Below, in pieces: positions 48,335-58,970 of a DNA stretch of 64,000 bases. The notes beneath the pieces were generated by a model that saw only the letters and a program-made list of their open reading frames with translations, had not been told where the DNA came from and did not search any database. The first letter of the stretch is position 1. Every line of letters starts with the position of its first letter. Source of the stretch: Candidatus Amoebophilus asiaticus 5a2 (GTDB lineage: Bacteria; Bacteroidota; Bacteroidia; Cytophagales; Amoebophilaceae); the NCBI RefSeq assembly GCF_000020565.1, contig NC_010830.1, forward strand, positions 786,001-850,000. The letters run 5' to 3'. The position numbers were made by a program, and so were the translations under genes.

Positions 48335-50215
48335 TTAACTAATACTCTCAAGAACTTTTGCAGAGGCAGCGTTTGCTTCTGCAAAATCTCTTTCTATTTT
48401 TAAGTTGTCAATAATAAAATTCTGTCTTTCTTGGGTGTTCTTACCCATATAGAAACTTAAGAGTTGGTGGATAGATGTCTCTTTGCGTAGCGTAACAGGC
48501 TCTATACGCATTTGTGTTCCTATAAAGTTTTTAAACTCATCTGCCGATATCTCACCTAATCCTTTAAAACGTGTTATCTCTGGTTGCTTACCTAATTGTT
48601 GTATGGCTTGTTGTTTTTCTGTTTCATTATAGCAGTATAAGGTTTTTTGCTTATTACGGACCCTAAATAGAGGCGTTTCTAATAAGTATACATGTCCATT
48701 ACGTACTAGTTCAGGAAAGAACTGTAAAAAATAAGTAAGGATGAGCAGCCGGATGTGCATACCATCTACATCAGCATCAGTAGCAATAATTACCTTGCGA
48801 TATCTTAAGCCTTCTAAGCCATCTTCTATATTAAGCGCATGCTGCAATAAGTTAAGCTCTTCGTTCTCATACACTAGCTTTTTGGTATAACCAAAGCAGT
48901 TGAGTGGTTTGCCACGCAAAGAGAATACAGCTTGAGTTTGTACATCGCGTGATTTGGTAATTGAACCACTAGCAGAATTTCCCTCTGTAATAAAGACCAT
49001 AGAATTATCTCGATCTTTATGAGTTGTATTATAGTGTATTCTACAATCCCGTAACTTTTTATTGTGTAAACTTGCCTTTTTAGCCCTTTCATTGGCCAAT
49101 TTTTTTATGCCAGCAATATCTTTACGTTCTCTTTCAGACTGTAGGATGCGGCTAAGTAGTGCCTCTGCTGTTTCAGGATTTTTATGTAAATAGTTATCTA
49201 GCTCTCTTTTTACAAAATCATTAATAAAGGTACGGATAGAAGGTCCTTCTGGACCAATTTGTTGAGAACCTAGCTTGGTTTTTGTCTGAGATTCAAAAAC
49301 AGGCTCTTGCACTCTAACAGATATGGCACCTACTACAGAAGCACGGATGTCAGTAGCATCAAAATCTTTTTTATAGAAATCGCGGATGGTTTTTGCAAAG
49401 GCCTCTTTAAAAGCTGCCAAATGCGTACCACCTTGGGTGGTAAACTGTCCGTTTACAAATGAATAATATTCTTCTCCGTATTGGTTGTTATGCGTTAGGG
49501 CTATTTCTATGTCTGTATCCTTCATATGGATGATAGGATAGCATAACGATTCCTCATCTGTCTTGCGATTTAATAAATCTAGCAATCCATTTTTAGAAAA
49601 ATATTCCTGCCCGTTTAAATAAATCTTAAGGCCTGCATTTAAAAAGGCGTAGTTCCATAGTTGCTCCTCAACAAAATGAGGTAGGAAACGGAAGTTATTA
49701 AAAAGTGTAGGGTCTGGTTCAAAAGAAATTAAAGTGCCATCTTTTTCTTTAGTATCTTGGATAGGGCTTTCTTCTAAAAGTTTTCCTTGAGAAAATATGG
49801 CTACTTTTGTTTTCCCTTCTCTAAAGGATTGTGCTTTAAAATGTGCTGAAAGCGCATTAACAGCTTTTGTTCCTACTCCATTAAGTCCTACAGATTTCTG
49901 AAATGATTGCGTATCATATTTACCCCCTGTATTAATTTTTGATACGCAGTCTACCACTTTACCAAGTGGTATGCCTCTACCAAAATCGCGCACAGTTACT
50001 TGGCTGGCAGTTAATTGTATATCAATTCGTTTACCATAACCCATCACATATTCATCAATACTGTTATCAATAACTTCTTTAAACAACACATAAATACCAT
50101 CATCTTGCGCAGAACCATCTCCAAGCTTACCGATATACATGCCTGGGCGTAGACGGATATGCTCTCTCCAATCTAAAGAGCGTATATTGGCTTCTGTATA
50201 CTGGTGATTAATCAT
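48335..50215 (-). CDS. parE: DNA topoisomerase IV subunit B (ParE-type)
   Basis: The 626-residue ATPase subunit of a type IIA topoisomerase. It has the GHKL ATP-binding start ([17 protein letters not shown], then [10 protein letters not shown] and [12 protein letters not shown]), the toprim [14 protein letters not shown] and the metal site [14 protein letters not shown]. The EGNSA form, where GyrB usually has EGDSA, and the length fit the Bacteroidota ParE group better than GyrB. The partner subunit (ParC) is not nearby. The IS481 relic lies immediately downstream. Confidence 0.9.
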   Translation of the reverse strand: MINHQYTEANIRSLDWREHIRLRPGMYIGKLGDGSAQDDGIYVLFKEVIDNSIDEYVMGYGKRIDIQLTASQVTVRDFGRGIPLGKVVDCVSKINTGGKYDTQSFQKSVGLNGVGTKAVNALSAHFKAQSFREGKTKVAIFSQGKLLEESPIQDTKEKDGTLISFEPDPTLFNNFRFLPHFVEEQLWNYAFLNAGLKIYLNGQEYFSKNGLLDLLNRKTDEESLCYPIIHMKDTDIEIALTHNNQYGEEYYSFVNGQFTTQGGTHLAAFKEAFAKTIRDFYKKDFDATDIRASVVGAISVRVQEPVFESQTKTKLGSQQIGPEGPSIRTFINDFVKRELDNYLHKNPETAEALLSRILQSERERKDIAGIKKLANERAKKASLHNKKLRDCRIHYNTTHKDRDNSMVFITEGNSASGSITKSRDVQTQAVFSLRGKPLNCFGYTKKLVYENEELNLLQHALNIEDGLEGLRYRKVIIATDADVDGMHIRLLILTYFLQFFPELVRNGHVYLLETPLFRVRNKQKTLYCYNETEKQQAIQQLGKQPEITRFKGLGEISADEFKNFIGTQMRIEPVTLRKETSIHQLLSFYMGKNTQERQNFIIDNLKIERDFAEANAASAKVLESIS

Positions 50216-50456
50216 AGTTGGATTGCCTTGGGTTATAAATTGATAAGCTAGAATTGTTTGTTAGATACTGTGCCTTCTATTATAGGCTGGTTGTTGCTTC
50301 TACTCGCTGTAGGTTACTATCAAGCAATATATTTAGTATTATCTGTTATTGGTAGTAAATAATAAAACTAATACGAATTTCAGGGTGTATAAATACACAT
50401 GGTTGCTAGACTACTGTTTATTAAGCTAGTGTAACTATACACCTTTGCAATTTTAA

Positions 50457-50786
50457 TTATGATGTATATATATCGAGTTTTTCCTCTAATGCTATTTTAC
50501 TGAGTCCACCTACTATACGCTCTACAGCTTGACCATTTTTAAAGATGATCATGGTAGGAATGCTTCTGATACTATATTTGGTAGGTACTTGAGAATTTTC
50601 GTCTATATTAAGTTTATAGATGTCTGCTTTGCCTTCATACTCTTTTGCAAGTTCATCTATAATAGGGCTCATCATACGGCAGGGTCCACACCAAGGTGCC
50701 CAGAAATCAACTAATACAGGATTTGAGCTTTGCAATGCTTTGTCAAATTCTGCGTCAGTAAGATGTATGTCTTTTTCTTTATTCAT
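50457..50786 (-). CDS. trxA: Thioredoxin
   Basis: A 109-residue thioredoxin with the active site WAPWCGPCRM, the cis-Pro in RSIPTMIIF and the ending GLSKIALEEKL. No signal peptide, so cytoplasmic. It is downstream of dnaE on the same strand (98 bases from the dnaE stop), an adjacency often seen in Bacteroidota. Confidence 0.95.
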   Translation of the reverse strand: MNKEKDIHLTDAEFDKALQSSNPVLVDFWAPWCGPCRMMSPIIDELAKEYEGKADIYKLNIDENSQVPTKYSIRSIPTMIIFKNGQAVERIVGGLSKIALEEKLDIYTS

Positions 50787-50884
50787 AGTATAAAATGTTT
50801 ATACGTTGTAAGATTATATGGTACTCAAGTATAAATATAGCAATTTTTTAATTTAACAAGCAACAAGCTCATAAAAAGGTAATG

Positions 50885-53800
50885 TTAATGGGTAAGTTGA
50901 TAAGAGCTCTCTGTGAGCTGGCTGAGTGTATGTAAGAGCTCATCAGAAGGGTAAACTCGATACTTGAAAGCTTGCAATGATACTTGCATGGCTTCGCTCG
51001 GATCGGCTATATGTAATTTTAAACAGCAATTACCTGTATTTTTAGTGACGAGGCTCCTTAATTCTGTAATAAATTGAGGTGTTATCTTTTCAATAGGTAC
51101 AGCAATACTTAAATTCTTGCCTAGTTTATCTCTTAACTCGCCCAATAAGCTAATTTTCTGAGGCTTATATTCCCATGTGTCTTGCTGATTATATCTTTCT
51201 GTAACTACTCCTGTAATATGTACAAACATTCCTTTTTGTAGCATATGCTGATTTTTAAGGAAATCTTCTCCAAAGAGTGCTAGATCGAGTGTACCATGAT
51301 AATCCTCTAAAATAAATAAGCCAAAAGGACGTCCTTGCTTATTGTATTTAATACTGCACTCTGTTATTATGCCTGCTAGTCTAACTTCTTTTTGTTTAAA
51401 CGTAAGTATATTTTGAGTATGGCCATCGCAGAAATTGGCTAACTCTACTCTAAACTGGTCTAAAGGGTGTCCTGAGATATAGAAGCCTACTAATTCCTTT
51501 TCCATGCGCAGCTTTTCAATCTTATCGTAAGGCTCACAGGTTGGTATAGGTGGCTTTTGAATATATTGGAAGTTATCATCCATAGCAAATAACGACTGTT
51601 GTGCTGAGGCTTTTTCTTGTTTTATTTGGTTGCCATATTGAATGGCTTTTACAAGCAAATTATGTTCTCCATCAGCTGCAAAAAGATATTGTCTGCGATG
51701 GCAGCCTGTAAACCCGTCAAAAGCACCAGACATGGCTAAGGATTCAAGGGTTTTTTTATTGACCATTCTTAAATCTACCCGTTCTACAAAAGAGAAGATA
51801 TCTGTAAAATGTCCGTTTTTTTCTCTCTCTGCTATAATATGGCTTACTGCCCCTTCTCCAGCTCCTTTGATAGCTGTTAATCCAAACCTAATTCCTTGTT
51901 TTGGTGTAACATCAAAATTAACTTGGCTCTCATTAACATCAGGCCCTAGCACTTGAATGCCTTGTCTAATACACTCCTCCATAAAAAAGCTGATCTTGCC
52001 AATATCATTTTGGTTATGTGTTAGCACAGATGCCATATATTCGGCAGGGTAGTGGGCTTTAAGGTATGCCGTCTGATAAGCAATAACAGAGTAGGCAGCT
52101 GAGTGGGCTCTATTAAATCCATATTGAGCAAATTTTTCCATTACCTCAAAGATCTCGATGGCTTTTGTGCTAGGGAGGTTATTTTTTTCTTGTGCTCCTT
52201 GTACAAATATTTCCCGTTGCTTAGCCATTTCTTCTGGCTGCTTTTTACCCATGGCTTTACGCAACAGGTCTGCTCCTCCTAAGCTATAGCCAGCAATAAT
52301 TTGAGCAGTTTGCATAACCTGCTCTTGGTATACCATAATGCCATAGGTATTTTTTAAAATATCTACTAGCAGCGGGTGGGGATAGTCAATTTTTTCTTGT
52401 CCATGCTTACGGGCTATGAAATTAGGGATAAATTGCATGGGCCCTGGCCGATATAATGCATTCATGGCAATAAGCTCTTCAAACTCTGTAGGTTGTAACT
52501 TCTTTAGCCATTGGCGCATTCCTTCAGACTCAAACTGGAATGTAGCTATTGTATCGCCTTGTTGGTATAGCTTAAAGGTTTTAAGATCATCTAGCGGTAG
52601 CTGCTCAAGGTCGATCTTTGTGCCATGAAGCTTTTCAATAAGTGCTATGGCATCTTTGATAATAGATAAAGTTTTTAGGCCCAAGAAGTCCATTTTAAGC
52701 ATACCTACTTTTTCTACTATAGAGCCATCATACTGGGTTACCAAAAGGTCTGAGTTCTTATCCGTTTTTACAGGAATATGATTCAGAAGATCATCAGGGG
52801 CAATAATAATACCAGCGGCATGTACACCGGTATGCCTAGCAGAACCTTCTAATGTTTCTGCTAAGGACAATACTTTCCCTTCAAGTGTATTGCTATTCTT
52901 TTTAAGTTCTGCTAACTCTAGTACTTCTTCAAAAGATTCTGGCAAAGTAATGCCCAGCTTTTCAGGCACTAACTTGGCTATATAGTTAGTTCTTTCAAGA
53001 GGTAAACCCAAAACACGAGCTACATCGCGAATAGCTGATTTGGCTGCCATACTACCAAATGTGATAATATGGGCAACTTGATTTTTACCATACTTATCTA
53101 CTACATATTCTATTACCTTTTGGCGACCTTCGTCATCAAAATCGATATCTATATCTGGCATAGATACTCGTTCAGGATTCAAGAATCGTTCAAAGAAAAG
53201 GTTATAGCGTATTGGATCAATGTCCGTAATGCCAATGCAATAAGCCACCACTGAACCTGCTACAGAACCTCTGCCAGGGCCTACGACAACTTGTAGGTTT
53301 TTAGCTGCTTGTATAAAATCCTGAACAATCAGAAAATAACCTGGGAAGCCCATTTGTTGTATAACGCCTAGTTCATAGTTGATACGAGCTTCTAAATCTG
53401 CACTAATAGCACCAAAACGCTTTTTAGCACCTTCTATAGCTAAATGTCTAAGGTAGCTGTCTTGGCTGGTAAAACCTTGTGGTATCTGAAAGACAGGGAG
53501 TAATATATCACGCTCTAAAGAGGGCGTATTGATTTTATCAATAATCTCTTGGGTATTGGAAACGGCTTGTGGGATGTCATGAAATAACGTTAGCATTTCC
53601 TGAGGTGACTTTAAAAAAAACTGGTCACCATCAAAGCGCATCCTATTGGGATCGTTATAATCTTTTCCTGTTTGTAAACACAACAAAATATCTTGGGCTA
53701 GGCTGTCTTGCTGCTCTACATAATGGACATCATTAGTTGCTATAACCTTTACTTGATACTTTTGAGCCCATTTAAGCAAGACCTCGTTACATTTATCTTG

Positions 53801-54331
53801 TTCCTTTAGCCCGTGCCGCTGTAACTCTATGTAGTAATCTTCACCGAAAATATTAAGCCATGATAGAAATACTTTTTCAGCTTCTTCTTCTCCCTTGCGC
53901 ATAATAGCTTGGGGTACTTCACCTGCTAGGCAACAGGTGGTAGCAATTAAGCCTTCGCTATATTTTTTAAGAAGCTCTTTATCAATTCTCGGCTTATAAT
54001 AGTATCCTTCTAAAAAGCTGATAGAACAGAGTTTTACTATATTTTTATAGCCTACCTCATTTTTGGCTAATAGAAGCTGATGATAGCGTGTCTTTTCTTT
54101 TAAATTATGCATATCAGCTGCAAGGTAGAATTCGCAACCAATAATAGGTTTAATTCCTTGTTTTTTTGCTTGTGCTACAAAATGTGGTACTCCAAACATG
54201 TTGCCATGGTCTGTAATAGCAAGTGCTTGCATGCCTAGCTGTTTAGCTTTGCCAAACAGTTTGTCGATTTTAGCGGTGCCATCTAACAAGGAATATTGTG
54301 TATGGCAATGTAAGTGGGTGAACTGGATCAT
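50885..54331 (-). CDS. dnaE: DNA polymerase III subunit alpha
   Basis: The replicative polymerase, 1148 residues. The PHP domain opens FTHLHCHTQYSLLDGTAKI; the palm contains PGRGSVAGSVVAYCIGITDIDPI and MPDIDIDFDDEGRQ (catalytic Asp residues); then YRPGPMQFI, HSAAYSVIAYQTAYLKAH, and an OB-fold domain with RLAGIITECSIK near 1000. Length is typical for DnaE1. Thioredoxin follows downstream. Confidence 0.96.
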   Translation of the reverse strand: MIQFTHLHCHTQYSLLDGTAKIDKLFGKAKQLGMQALAITDHGNMFGVPHFVAQAKKQGIKPIIGCEFYLAADMHNLKEKTRYHQLLLAKNEVGYKNIVKLCSISFLEGYYYKPRIDKELLKKYSEGLIATTCCLAGEVPQAIMRKGEEEAEKVFLSWLNIFGEDYYIELQRHGLKEQDKCNEVLLKWAQKYQVKVIATNDVHYVEQQDSLAQDILLCLQTGKDYNDPNRMRFDGDQFFLKSPQEMLTLFHDIPQAVSNTQEIIDKINTPSLERDILLPVFQIPQGFTSQDSYLRHLAIEGAKKRFGAISADLEARINYELGVIQQMGFPGYFLIVQDFIQAAKNLQVVVGPGRGSVAGSVVAYCIGITDIDPIRYNLFFERFLNPERVSMPDIDIDFDDEGRQKVIEYVVDKYGKNQVAHIITFGSMAAKSAIRDVARVLGLPLERTNYIAKLVPEKLGITLPESFEEVLELAELKKNSNTLEGKVLSLAETLEGSARHTGVHAAGIIIAPDDLLNHIPVKTDKNSDLLVTQYDGSIVEKVGMLKMDFLGLKTLSIIKDAIALIEKLHGTKIDLEQLPLDDLKTFKLYQQGDTIATFQFESEGMRQWLKKLQPTEFEELIAMNALYRPGPMQFIPNFIARKHGQEKIDYPHPLLVDILKNTYGIMVYQEQVMQTAQIIAGYSLGGADLLRKAMGKKQPEEMAKQREIFVQGAQEKNNLPSTKAIEIFEVMEKFAQYGFNRAHSAAYSVIAYQTAYLKAHYPAEYMASVLTHNQNDIGKISFFMEECIRQGIQVLGPDVNESQVNFDVTPKQGIRFGLTAIKGAGEGAVSHIIAEREKNGHFTDIFSFVERVDLRMVNKKTLESLAMSGAFDGFTGCHRRQYLFAADGEHNLLVKAIQYGNQIKQEKASAQQSLFAMDDNFQYIQKPPIPTCEPYDKIEKLRMEKELVGFYISGHPLDQFRVELANFCDGHTQNILTFKQKEVRLAGIITECSIKYNKQGRPFGLFILEDYHGTLDLALFGEDFLKNQHMLQKGMFVHITGVVTERYNQQDTWEYKPQKISLLGELRDKLGKNLSIAVPIEKITPQFITELRSLVTKNTGNCCLKLHIADPSEAMQVSLQAFKYRVYPSDELLHTLSQLTESSYQLTH

Positions 54332-54337
54332 ATTTTA

Positions 54338-54345
54338 CAAATATA
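54338..54345 (-). promoter_or_regulatory. Candidate -7 element of the dnaE promoter
   Basis: On the minus strand TATATTTG fits TANNTTTG, and CTTG (54368-54365) stands 19 bases upstream, close to the -33 TTTG. The -7 element ends only six bases before the ATG at 54331, so the mRNA would be almost leaderless. That fits the missing Shine-Dalgarno sequence but needs mapping. Confidence 0.35.
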
Positions 54346-54469
54346 GGCCAATTGGTTGTGCAAGCAAGGCACATTTTTCAGCCATATTTGGCCATTTTGG
54401 GTTAAGTTAATAGCGCATGTATTCACGCGTTATTAGTATATTGAATTAAGCAGGTAATTGTAGCTTGTA

Positions 54470-55447
54470 TTAACGATATAGCACGCTATTGAGCGCTTGT
54501 ATTGTTTTTTCTACATTAGGTAATATCTCTTGTATTAAGGTAGGTGCATAGGGTAAAGGTACATCTGCACTGTTCACCTTAAGGATAGGCGCATCTAAAT
54601 GGTCAAATGCATGCTTTTGTACTTGATAGGTGATTTCAGAAGCAATAGATGCCAATGGCCAAGCTTCTTCCACAATAACTAACCTATTTGTTTTCTGTAC
54701 CGATTGTATCACGCATGCCAGGTCTAAGGGACGTACTGTTCGCATGTCAATCAGCTCAACATCTATACCTTGAGTTTGTAATTGCTTAGCAGCTTCCCAA
54801 GCTATTTTCATCATTTTACCGAAAGATACTAAGGTAACATCTTTGCCAGGTTTTACTACATCTGCTTTTCCTATAGGAATCAAATATTCTTCTTCTGGTA
54901 CTTCGCCTTGGTCGCCATACATGAGTTCAGATTCCATAAATATAACAGGGTCATCATCGCGAATAGCCGATTTAAGTAATCCTTTGGCGTCGTAAGGGTT
55001 AGAGGGTACAACTACTTTTAAACCAGGACAATTCGCATACCAGTTCTCAAAATTTTGTGAGTGCTGGGAGCTAAGCATACCTGCGTTGCCTGTGGGTCCT
55101 CTAAATACAATAGGTACAGGAAATTGGCCACCTGACATAGACATCATTTTGGCAGCTGAATTGATAACCTGATCTATGGCTACTAAAGAGAAGTTGAAAG
55201 TCATAAACTCTATAATAGGCCGTAAGCCATTCATAGCAGCTCCTACGCCTAAGCCGGCAAAGCCTAGTTCTGAAATAGGAGTGTCTATGATTCTTTTAGG
55301 CCCAAACTCTGTTAACATGCCTTGGCTTACTTTGTAAGCACCATTATATTCGGCTACTTCTTCCCCCATTAAGAAGATTTGGTTATCTCTTCGCATTTCC
55401 TCTGACATGGCTTCTTGGAGGGCTTGTCTAAATGCTATTTTTCTCAT
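54470..55447 (-). CDS. pdhB: Pyruvate dehydrogenase E1 component subunit beta
   Basis: The 325-residue thiamine-dependent E1 beta subunit. The start IAFRQALQEAMSEEM, then FLMGEEVAEYNGAYKVSQGM, MMSMSGGQFPVPIVFRGPTG, the phosphate-binding HSQNFENWYANCPGLKVV and VDVELIDMRTVRPLD-type C-terminal transketolase motifs are all present. E1 alpha is not adjacent, so the subunits are encoded apart. A TATATTTG at 55478-55471 could be its -7 element. E2 of a 2-oxoacid complex is encoded at 40723-42036. Confidence 0.92.
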   Translation of the reverse strand: MRKIAFRQALQEAMSEEMRRDNQIFLMGEEVAEYNGAYKVSQGMLTEFGPKRIIDTPISELGFAGLGVGAAMNGLRPIIEFMTFNFSLVAIDQVINSAAKMMSMSGGQFPVPIVFRGPTGNAGMLSSQHSQNFENWYANCPGLKVVVPSNPYDAKGLLKSAIRDDDPVIFMESELMYGDQGEVPEEEYLIPIGKADVVKPGKDVTLVSFGKMMKIAWEAAKQLQTQGIDVELIDMRTVRPLDLACVIQSVQKTNRLVIVEEAWPLASIASEITYQVQKHAFDHLDAPILKVNSADVPLPYAPTLIQEILPNVEKTIQALNSVLYR

Positions 55448-55569
55448 GAAGTTAAAAGATTTTTAATTGGCAAATATAATAAATACCTTGAGTAATCTGG
55501 CTACCGTCTATAAAAAAACTGGCCAAAGTTAAATTCTGTAAGTATAAGATATTCTTATTTGTTAATCAC

Positions 55570-56364
55570 TTAGCCTTCTTTCAAGTACTCATTAATGGCT
55601 ATACGTAACTCTTGTGCTGATAAGTTATGTTCTAATATGCCTTTACGTGCTACTGAAATTTGTCCAGTTTCTTCTGAAATGATTACAACTAAAGTATCAG
55701 TAACCTCTGACATTCCAATGGCAGCCCTATGTCTAAGCCCAAATTGTGCTGGCAAGTTTTGTCGTTCTGTAACAGGTAAAATACAGCGGGCTGCTATTAT
55801 TTTAGCTTGGTAGATAATAACTGCGCCATCATGTAGCGGGCTTTCCTCATTAAATATAGCTAAAAGTAGCCTTTTGGAGATTAAAGCCTCTAAGAGATCT
55901 CCAGATTCTATATAAAATTTTAAATCTTCTGTGTTTGATAGGACAATAAGGCCGCCTGTATTAGTACCACCTAGTATTTTAGATGCTTCTACAATAGCTG
56001 TAATATTAAAAGATAAATCAGATTTCTTTTTTAGTCCAGGAATGCGTACTAATAGTTGTTTCCCACTCAAAAAAAACAAACTGCCCAGCGTAGAAAAGAA
56101 TTTTTTAATTTCGTATTGGAAAAGTACAACAGTTGCTATAGCACTTATGCCTGTAATCTGTCGTAATATTTGTCCAAGTAACCGCATTCCTACTTTATCA
56201 GCTAGCCAGGAGATAAGATAAACTGTTGAGAATCCTAAGATTGTTTTAACAGCAACGCTTCCTCTGATCAGCTTATACAGTTGATAAAGTAATAGGCTAA
56301 CAAGTAAAATATCTATAATATCAACTGGCGTAATAGTTGATAATCCTAGGTTATATGCGATCAC
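55570..56364 (-). CDS. cdaA: Diadenylate cyclase CdaA (c-di-AMP synthase)
   Basis: A 264-residue protein with three N-terminal membrane helices (about 10-85) and a DAC domain with LHDGAVII (DGA motif) and FGLRHRAAIG (RHR motif), which together make c-di-AMP from ATP. The second messenger controls potassium and turgor in many bacteria. Target proteins and the regulator CdaR are not in this window. Length and motifs are complete. Confidence 0.92.
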   Translation of the reverse strand: MIAYNLGLSTITPVDIIDILLVSLLLYQLYKLIRGSVAVKTILGFSTVYLISWLADKVGMRLLGQILRQITGISAIATVVLFQYEIKKFFSTLGSLFFLSGKQLLVRIPGLKKKSDLSFNITAIVEASKILGGTNTGGLIVLSNTEDLKFYIESGDLLEALISKRLLLAIFNEESPLHDGAVIIYQAKIIAARCILPVTERQNLPAQFGLRHRAAIGMSEVTDTLVVIISEETGQISVARKGILEHNLSAQELRIAINEYLKEG

Positions 56365-56847
56365 TTATAATCTTTAATTAATTTGAGGGTTGAAGTAATG
56401 AGCGCTAAAGAATAAAAAATATTTAAATTAGACTACTAATAAATATGAAAAATTATCAAAAATCTATACTAAGTGGCTATTAAGAAGAGATAAAACTAAA
56501 AATAAATTTAAATTTGGGTAAAGAGAGCCTTTTTAAGCTTAGCTTTTAGCTTAAAAATATTGTTGGAATGAATAAATAATCTCATGGTTAACCGTATCTT
56601 CCTGATCCCTCTGTAGCTTGCTAAGCATATTGTCTATCCTATATTGTCCCTCAATACACCTTTATAATGAGGTCTTTTTTACATTAATTCATTAAATATC
56701 AAAAAGCATATTATAGGTAAACATAAGTATGAATTTTCTTTACTTATTGCTGAGAAGTATTTTGTATGGGGCTGATTTAATAGAATCAGTGAAAAAATAT
56801 TTTATCAAGAAGTTGATGAACATTTCGGAATAAGATAAAAATATATG
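56365..56847. other. Intergenic region between cdaA and the CAT tRNA
   Basis: A 483-bp AT-rich stretch without a supported gene. It holds a perfect 10-bp inverted repeat, TTTTTAAGCT at 56530-56539 with AGCTTAAAAA at 56548-56557 (8-base loop), which could terminate transcription from either side. A weak hairpin (CCTCA with TGAGG) before T6 lies near 56651-56682. Confidence 0.4.
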
Positions 56848-56921
56848 TGGGCCCACCAGGACTTGAACCTGGGACCACCTGATTATGAGTCAGGTGCTCT
56901 AACCAACTGAGCTATAGGCCC
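56848..56921 (-). tRNA. tRNA with anticodon CAT (Met, or Ile2 after modification)
   Basis: A 74-base cloverleaf on the minus strand: acceptor GGGCCTA/TGGGCCC, D arm GCTC/GAGC, anticodon stem CCTGA/TCAGG with loop CTCATAA (CAT), T arm CCAGG-TTCAAGT-CCTGG, discriminator A. The first acceptor pair is G-C, so it is not the initiator type. Elongator Met and lysidine-modified Ile2 cannot be separated safely by eye. Confidence 0.9.
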
Positions 56922-57049
56922 TTATACTATGTTGATGTGTGTATGAAGAAACGGTATTTGTTAAAATTATACGCAATTGTTGGTGCATATACTCTAAAAT
57001 TACCACAACGCCAATCATATATTCCACAAATATACATAATTTTACAAAT

Positions 57050-57991
57050 ATGAAAGCACAATCACTACCAAATAAATATCTTATTGTAGTAGTAGGACCT
57101 ACAGCTGTAGGAAAGACCGACCTTTGTATATATATAGCTCAGTATTTTAAAACTGAAATTATTTCGGCTGATTCTAGACAGTACTACCAATGCATGCGTA
57201 TAGGCACAGCACAACCTACTATAGCGCAGCGGCAAGAAGTAAGGCATCATTTTATTGATTGCTTTCCTATAAATACATTTTATAGTGCAGGTAAATTTGG
57301 TAAAGAGTCGCTTGATTTAATTAACGACTTATTTAATAAACATCAATATCTTCTTCTTACTGGAGGTTCAGGATTGTATATCCAAGCAGTTTGTGAAGGA
57401 CTTGATGAAATGCCTGAAATATCTTTGGAGATTAGGGGCTACTTTAATAATAAATATAAAAAAGAGGGATTAAGTGCACTTGTTAAAGAATTATCTATAC
57501 AAGATCCTGATTATTATAAAATAGTGGATTTAAATAATCCACAGCGTGTTATAAGAGCTCTTGAGGTTTGTATGGCTACTGGAAAACCTTATTCTCAATT
57601 TCGGTTACAAAAAAAGGAAGAGCATGTTAGGCCTTTTAAAATGATAAAAATAGGTTTGAACCTTGACCGTAATTTACTTTACCAACGTATTGACCAACGT
57701 GTAGATCAAATGATGGAACAAGGTTTATTAGAAGAAGTTAGGGCACTATATCCTTATAGAGATTGTAATGCTTTGCAAACTGTTGGATATCAAGAATTGT
57801 TTGGCTATTTGGATAAACGATATACCCTTGAAGAAGCCATTAGCTTAATTAAAAGAAATACTAGAAGGTATGCTAAAAGGCAGCTTACATGGTTTACAAG
57901 ACAAACTGATATTAAGTGGTTTTCTCCTAATGAACTAGAAGCTATTATCGGTTATATACATGCTTTTACAGGAGATATAGGAATAAGTTAA
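57050..57991 (+). CDS. miaA: tRNA dimethylallyltransferase
   Basis: MiaA adds the dimethylallyl group to A37 of tRNAs reading UNN codons, the step before MiaB. It has the P-loop [11 protein letters not shown], the conserved [19 protein letters not shown] and [16 protein letters not shown]. The natural start is the ATG at 57050 ([15 protein letters not shown]), giving 313 residues; the frame is open further upstream but that part, which begins 18 bases after the CAT tRNA, has no family similarity. It is divergent from that tRNA. Confidence 0.95.
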
Positions 57992-58407
57992 CTACTCCAA
58001 TCATTGCTTATAAAATTTTAAAATCACGTAAGAATTAAAATTATTAGGTCTCTATTAAAGAATATGATTGGGTAGATTTTCAATTAAGATACCACCATTA
58101 CAACTCACACATCCCCTTTATATTTAGTCCTTATAAAATTGTAATTGTATAGGCAAAACTAAATTTATTAAAAAACTTAAATTTAGTTGGCTAATTTCAG
58201 TTATTATTCTAACTTTATGCTCAATAAAACACATGCCAAATAAGCAAAAAAATATTTTTAAAATATTTGGAGAGCTGCTTAATAGGTTGTTAATTTGCAA
58301 TGTTTCAAATATATAAATTTTAATTTTTTAAGTAAAACACGCCTTAGTTAGGTACTTTAAATAACGGTTTAAAGTTTTAGCCAGGCTTTATATAAAGTTT
58401 AACTCAT
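57992..58407. other. Intergenic region after miaA
   Basis: A 416-bp AT-rich stretch. It contains an 11-bp inverted repeat, AACTAAATTTA at 58157-58167 with TAAATTTAGTT at 58178-58188 (10-base loop), a possible terminator for miaA although no T-run follows. No coding frame is supported. Confidence 0.35.
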
Positions 58408-58890
58408 ATGACTAATATAGTAAAAAAAATAAAAAATGTGAACTCTTTAGCTTTGTTCACTAAGTTGGTAGGGCTAGCAGTAGTGTTTAGCGTTGTTTCT
58501 TGTGGTTGTGGTAAGAATAATAGTAAAGTTACTGCGGCTGGTGAGATAAAAGATAATAAAGTTGAATTAACTATCAGCACTAAAGACCCTAAAAAGGTAG
58601 AAGATATCAAAATAAAGTTAGTAGAGATAAAGGCTGAAAAAGATGGTAAGCCAGTAGACGCTGCAGTTACCCCTGGGTTAAAAAATTTCAATGTAGGAGA
58701 GGAAAAAGCTTTAAAAAGTTTAACTGATAAAAAGGATATTACAGAAAAAGTTCCTGTAGTTCTTACCTTTGATTTTGTAGATGACAAGAAAATTAATGAG
58801 GGTACAATGGATAAAGTTACTGTTAGATTTGAGATAATAGAAGGTAAAGAAACTGTAGAGGTAGTAGCAGAATGGCCAACAAAAAAATAA
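58408..58890 (+). CDS. Small lipoprotein of unknown function
   Basis: A 160-residue protein with a signal peptide and lipobox FSVVSC (lipidated Cys32, followed by GCGKNN). The mature part is rich in Lys, Val and Thr, is predicted all-beta, and contains VELTISTKDPKKVEDIKIKL and KVPVVLTFDFVDDK. I recognise no family. A strong terminator lies just downstream, so it is a single-gene transcript. Confidence 0.7.
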   Translation: MTNIVKKIKNVNSLALFTKLVGLAVVFSVVSCGCGKNNSKVTAAGEIKDNKVELTISTKDPKKVEDIKIKLVEIKAEKDGKPVDAAVTPGLKNFNVGEEKALKSLTDKKDITEKVPVVLTFDFVDDKKINEGTMDKVTVRFEIIEGKETVEVVAEWPTKK

Positions 58891-58938
58891 ATTATTGACT
58901 TAGATAATTAAAAATATCTGAGTATCAAAATTTAAAAA

Positions 58939-58970
58939 GGGAGTATCTAACAAGATGCTTCCTTTTTTTT
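58939..58970 (+). terminator. Rho-independent terminator after the small lipoprotein gene
   Basis: A 9-bp stem, GGGAGTATC with GATGCTTCC (two G-T pairs), encloses a 6-base loop (58948-58953) and is followed by T8 at 58963-58970. It starts 48 bases after the stop codon. A textbook terminator. Confidence 0.85.

Noticed and set aside
58404-58787. 127-codon frame opposite the small lipoprotein gene
   Set aside because: The plus strand has a classical lipobox, a good start and a terminator. The minus-strand frame is a Ser/Phe-rich shadow.
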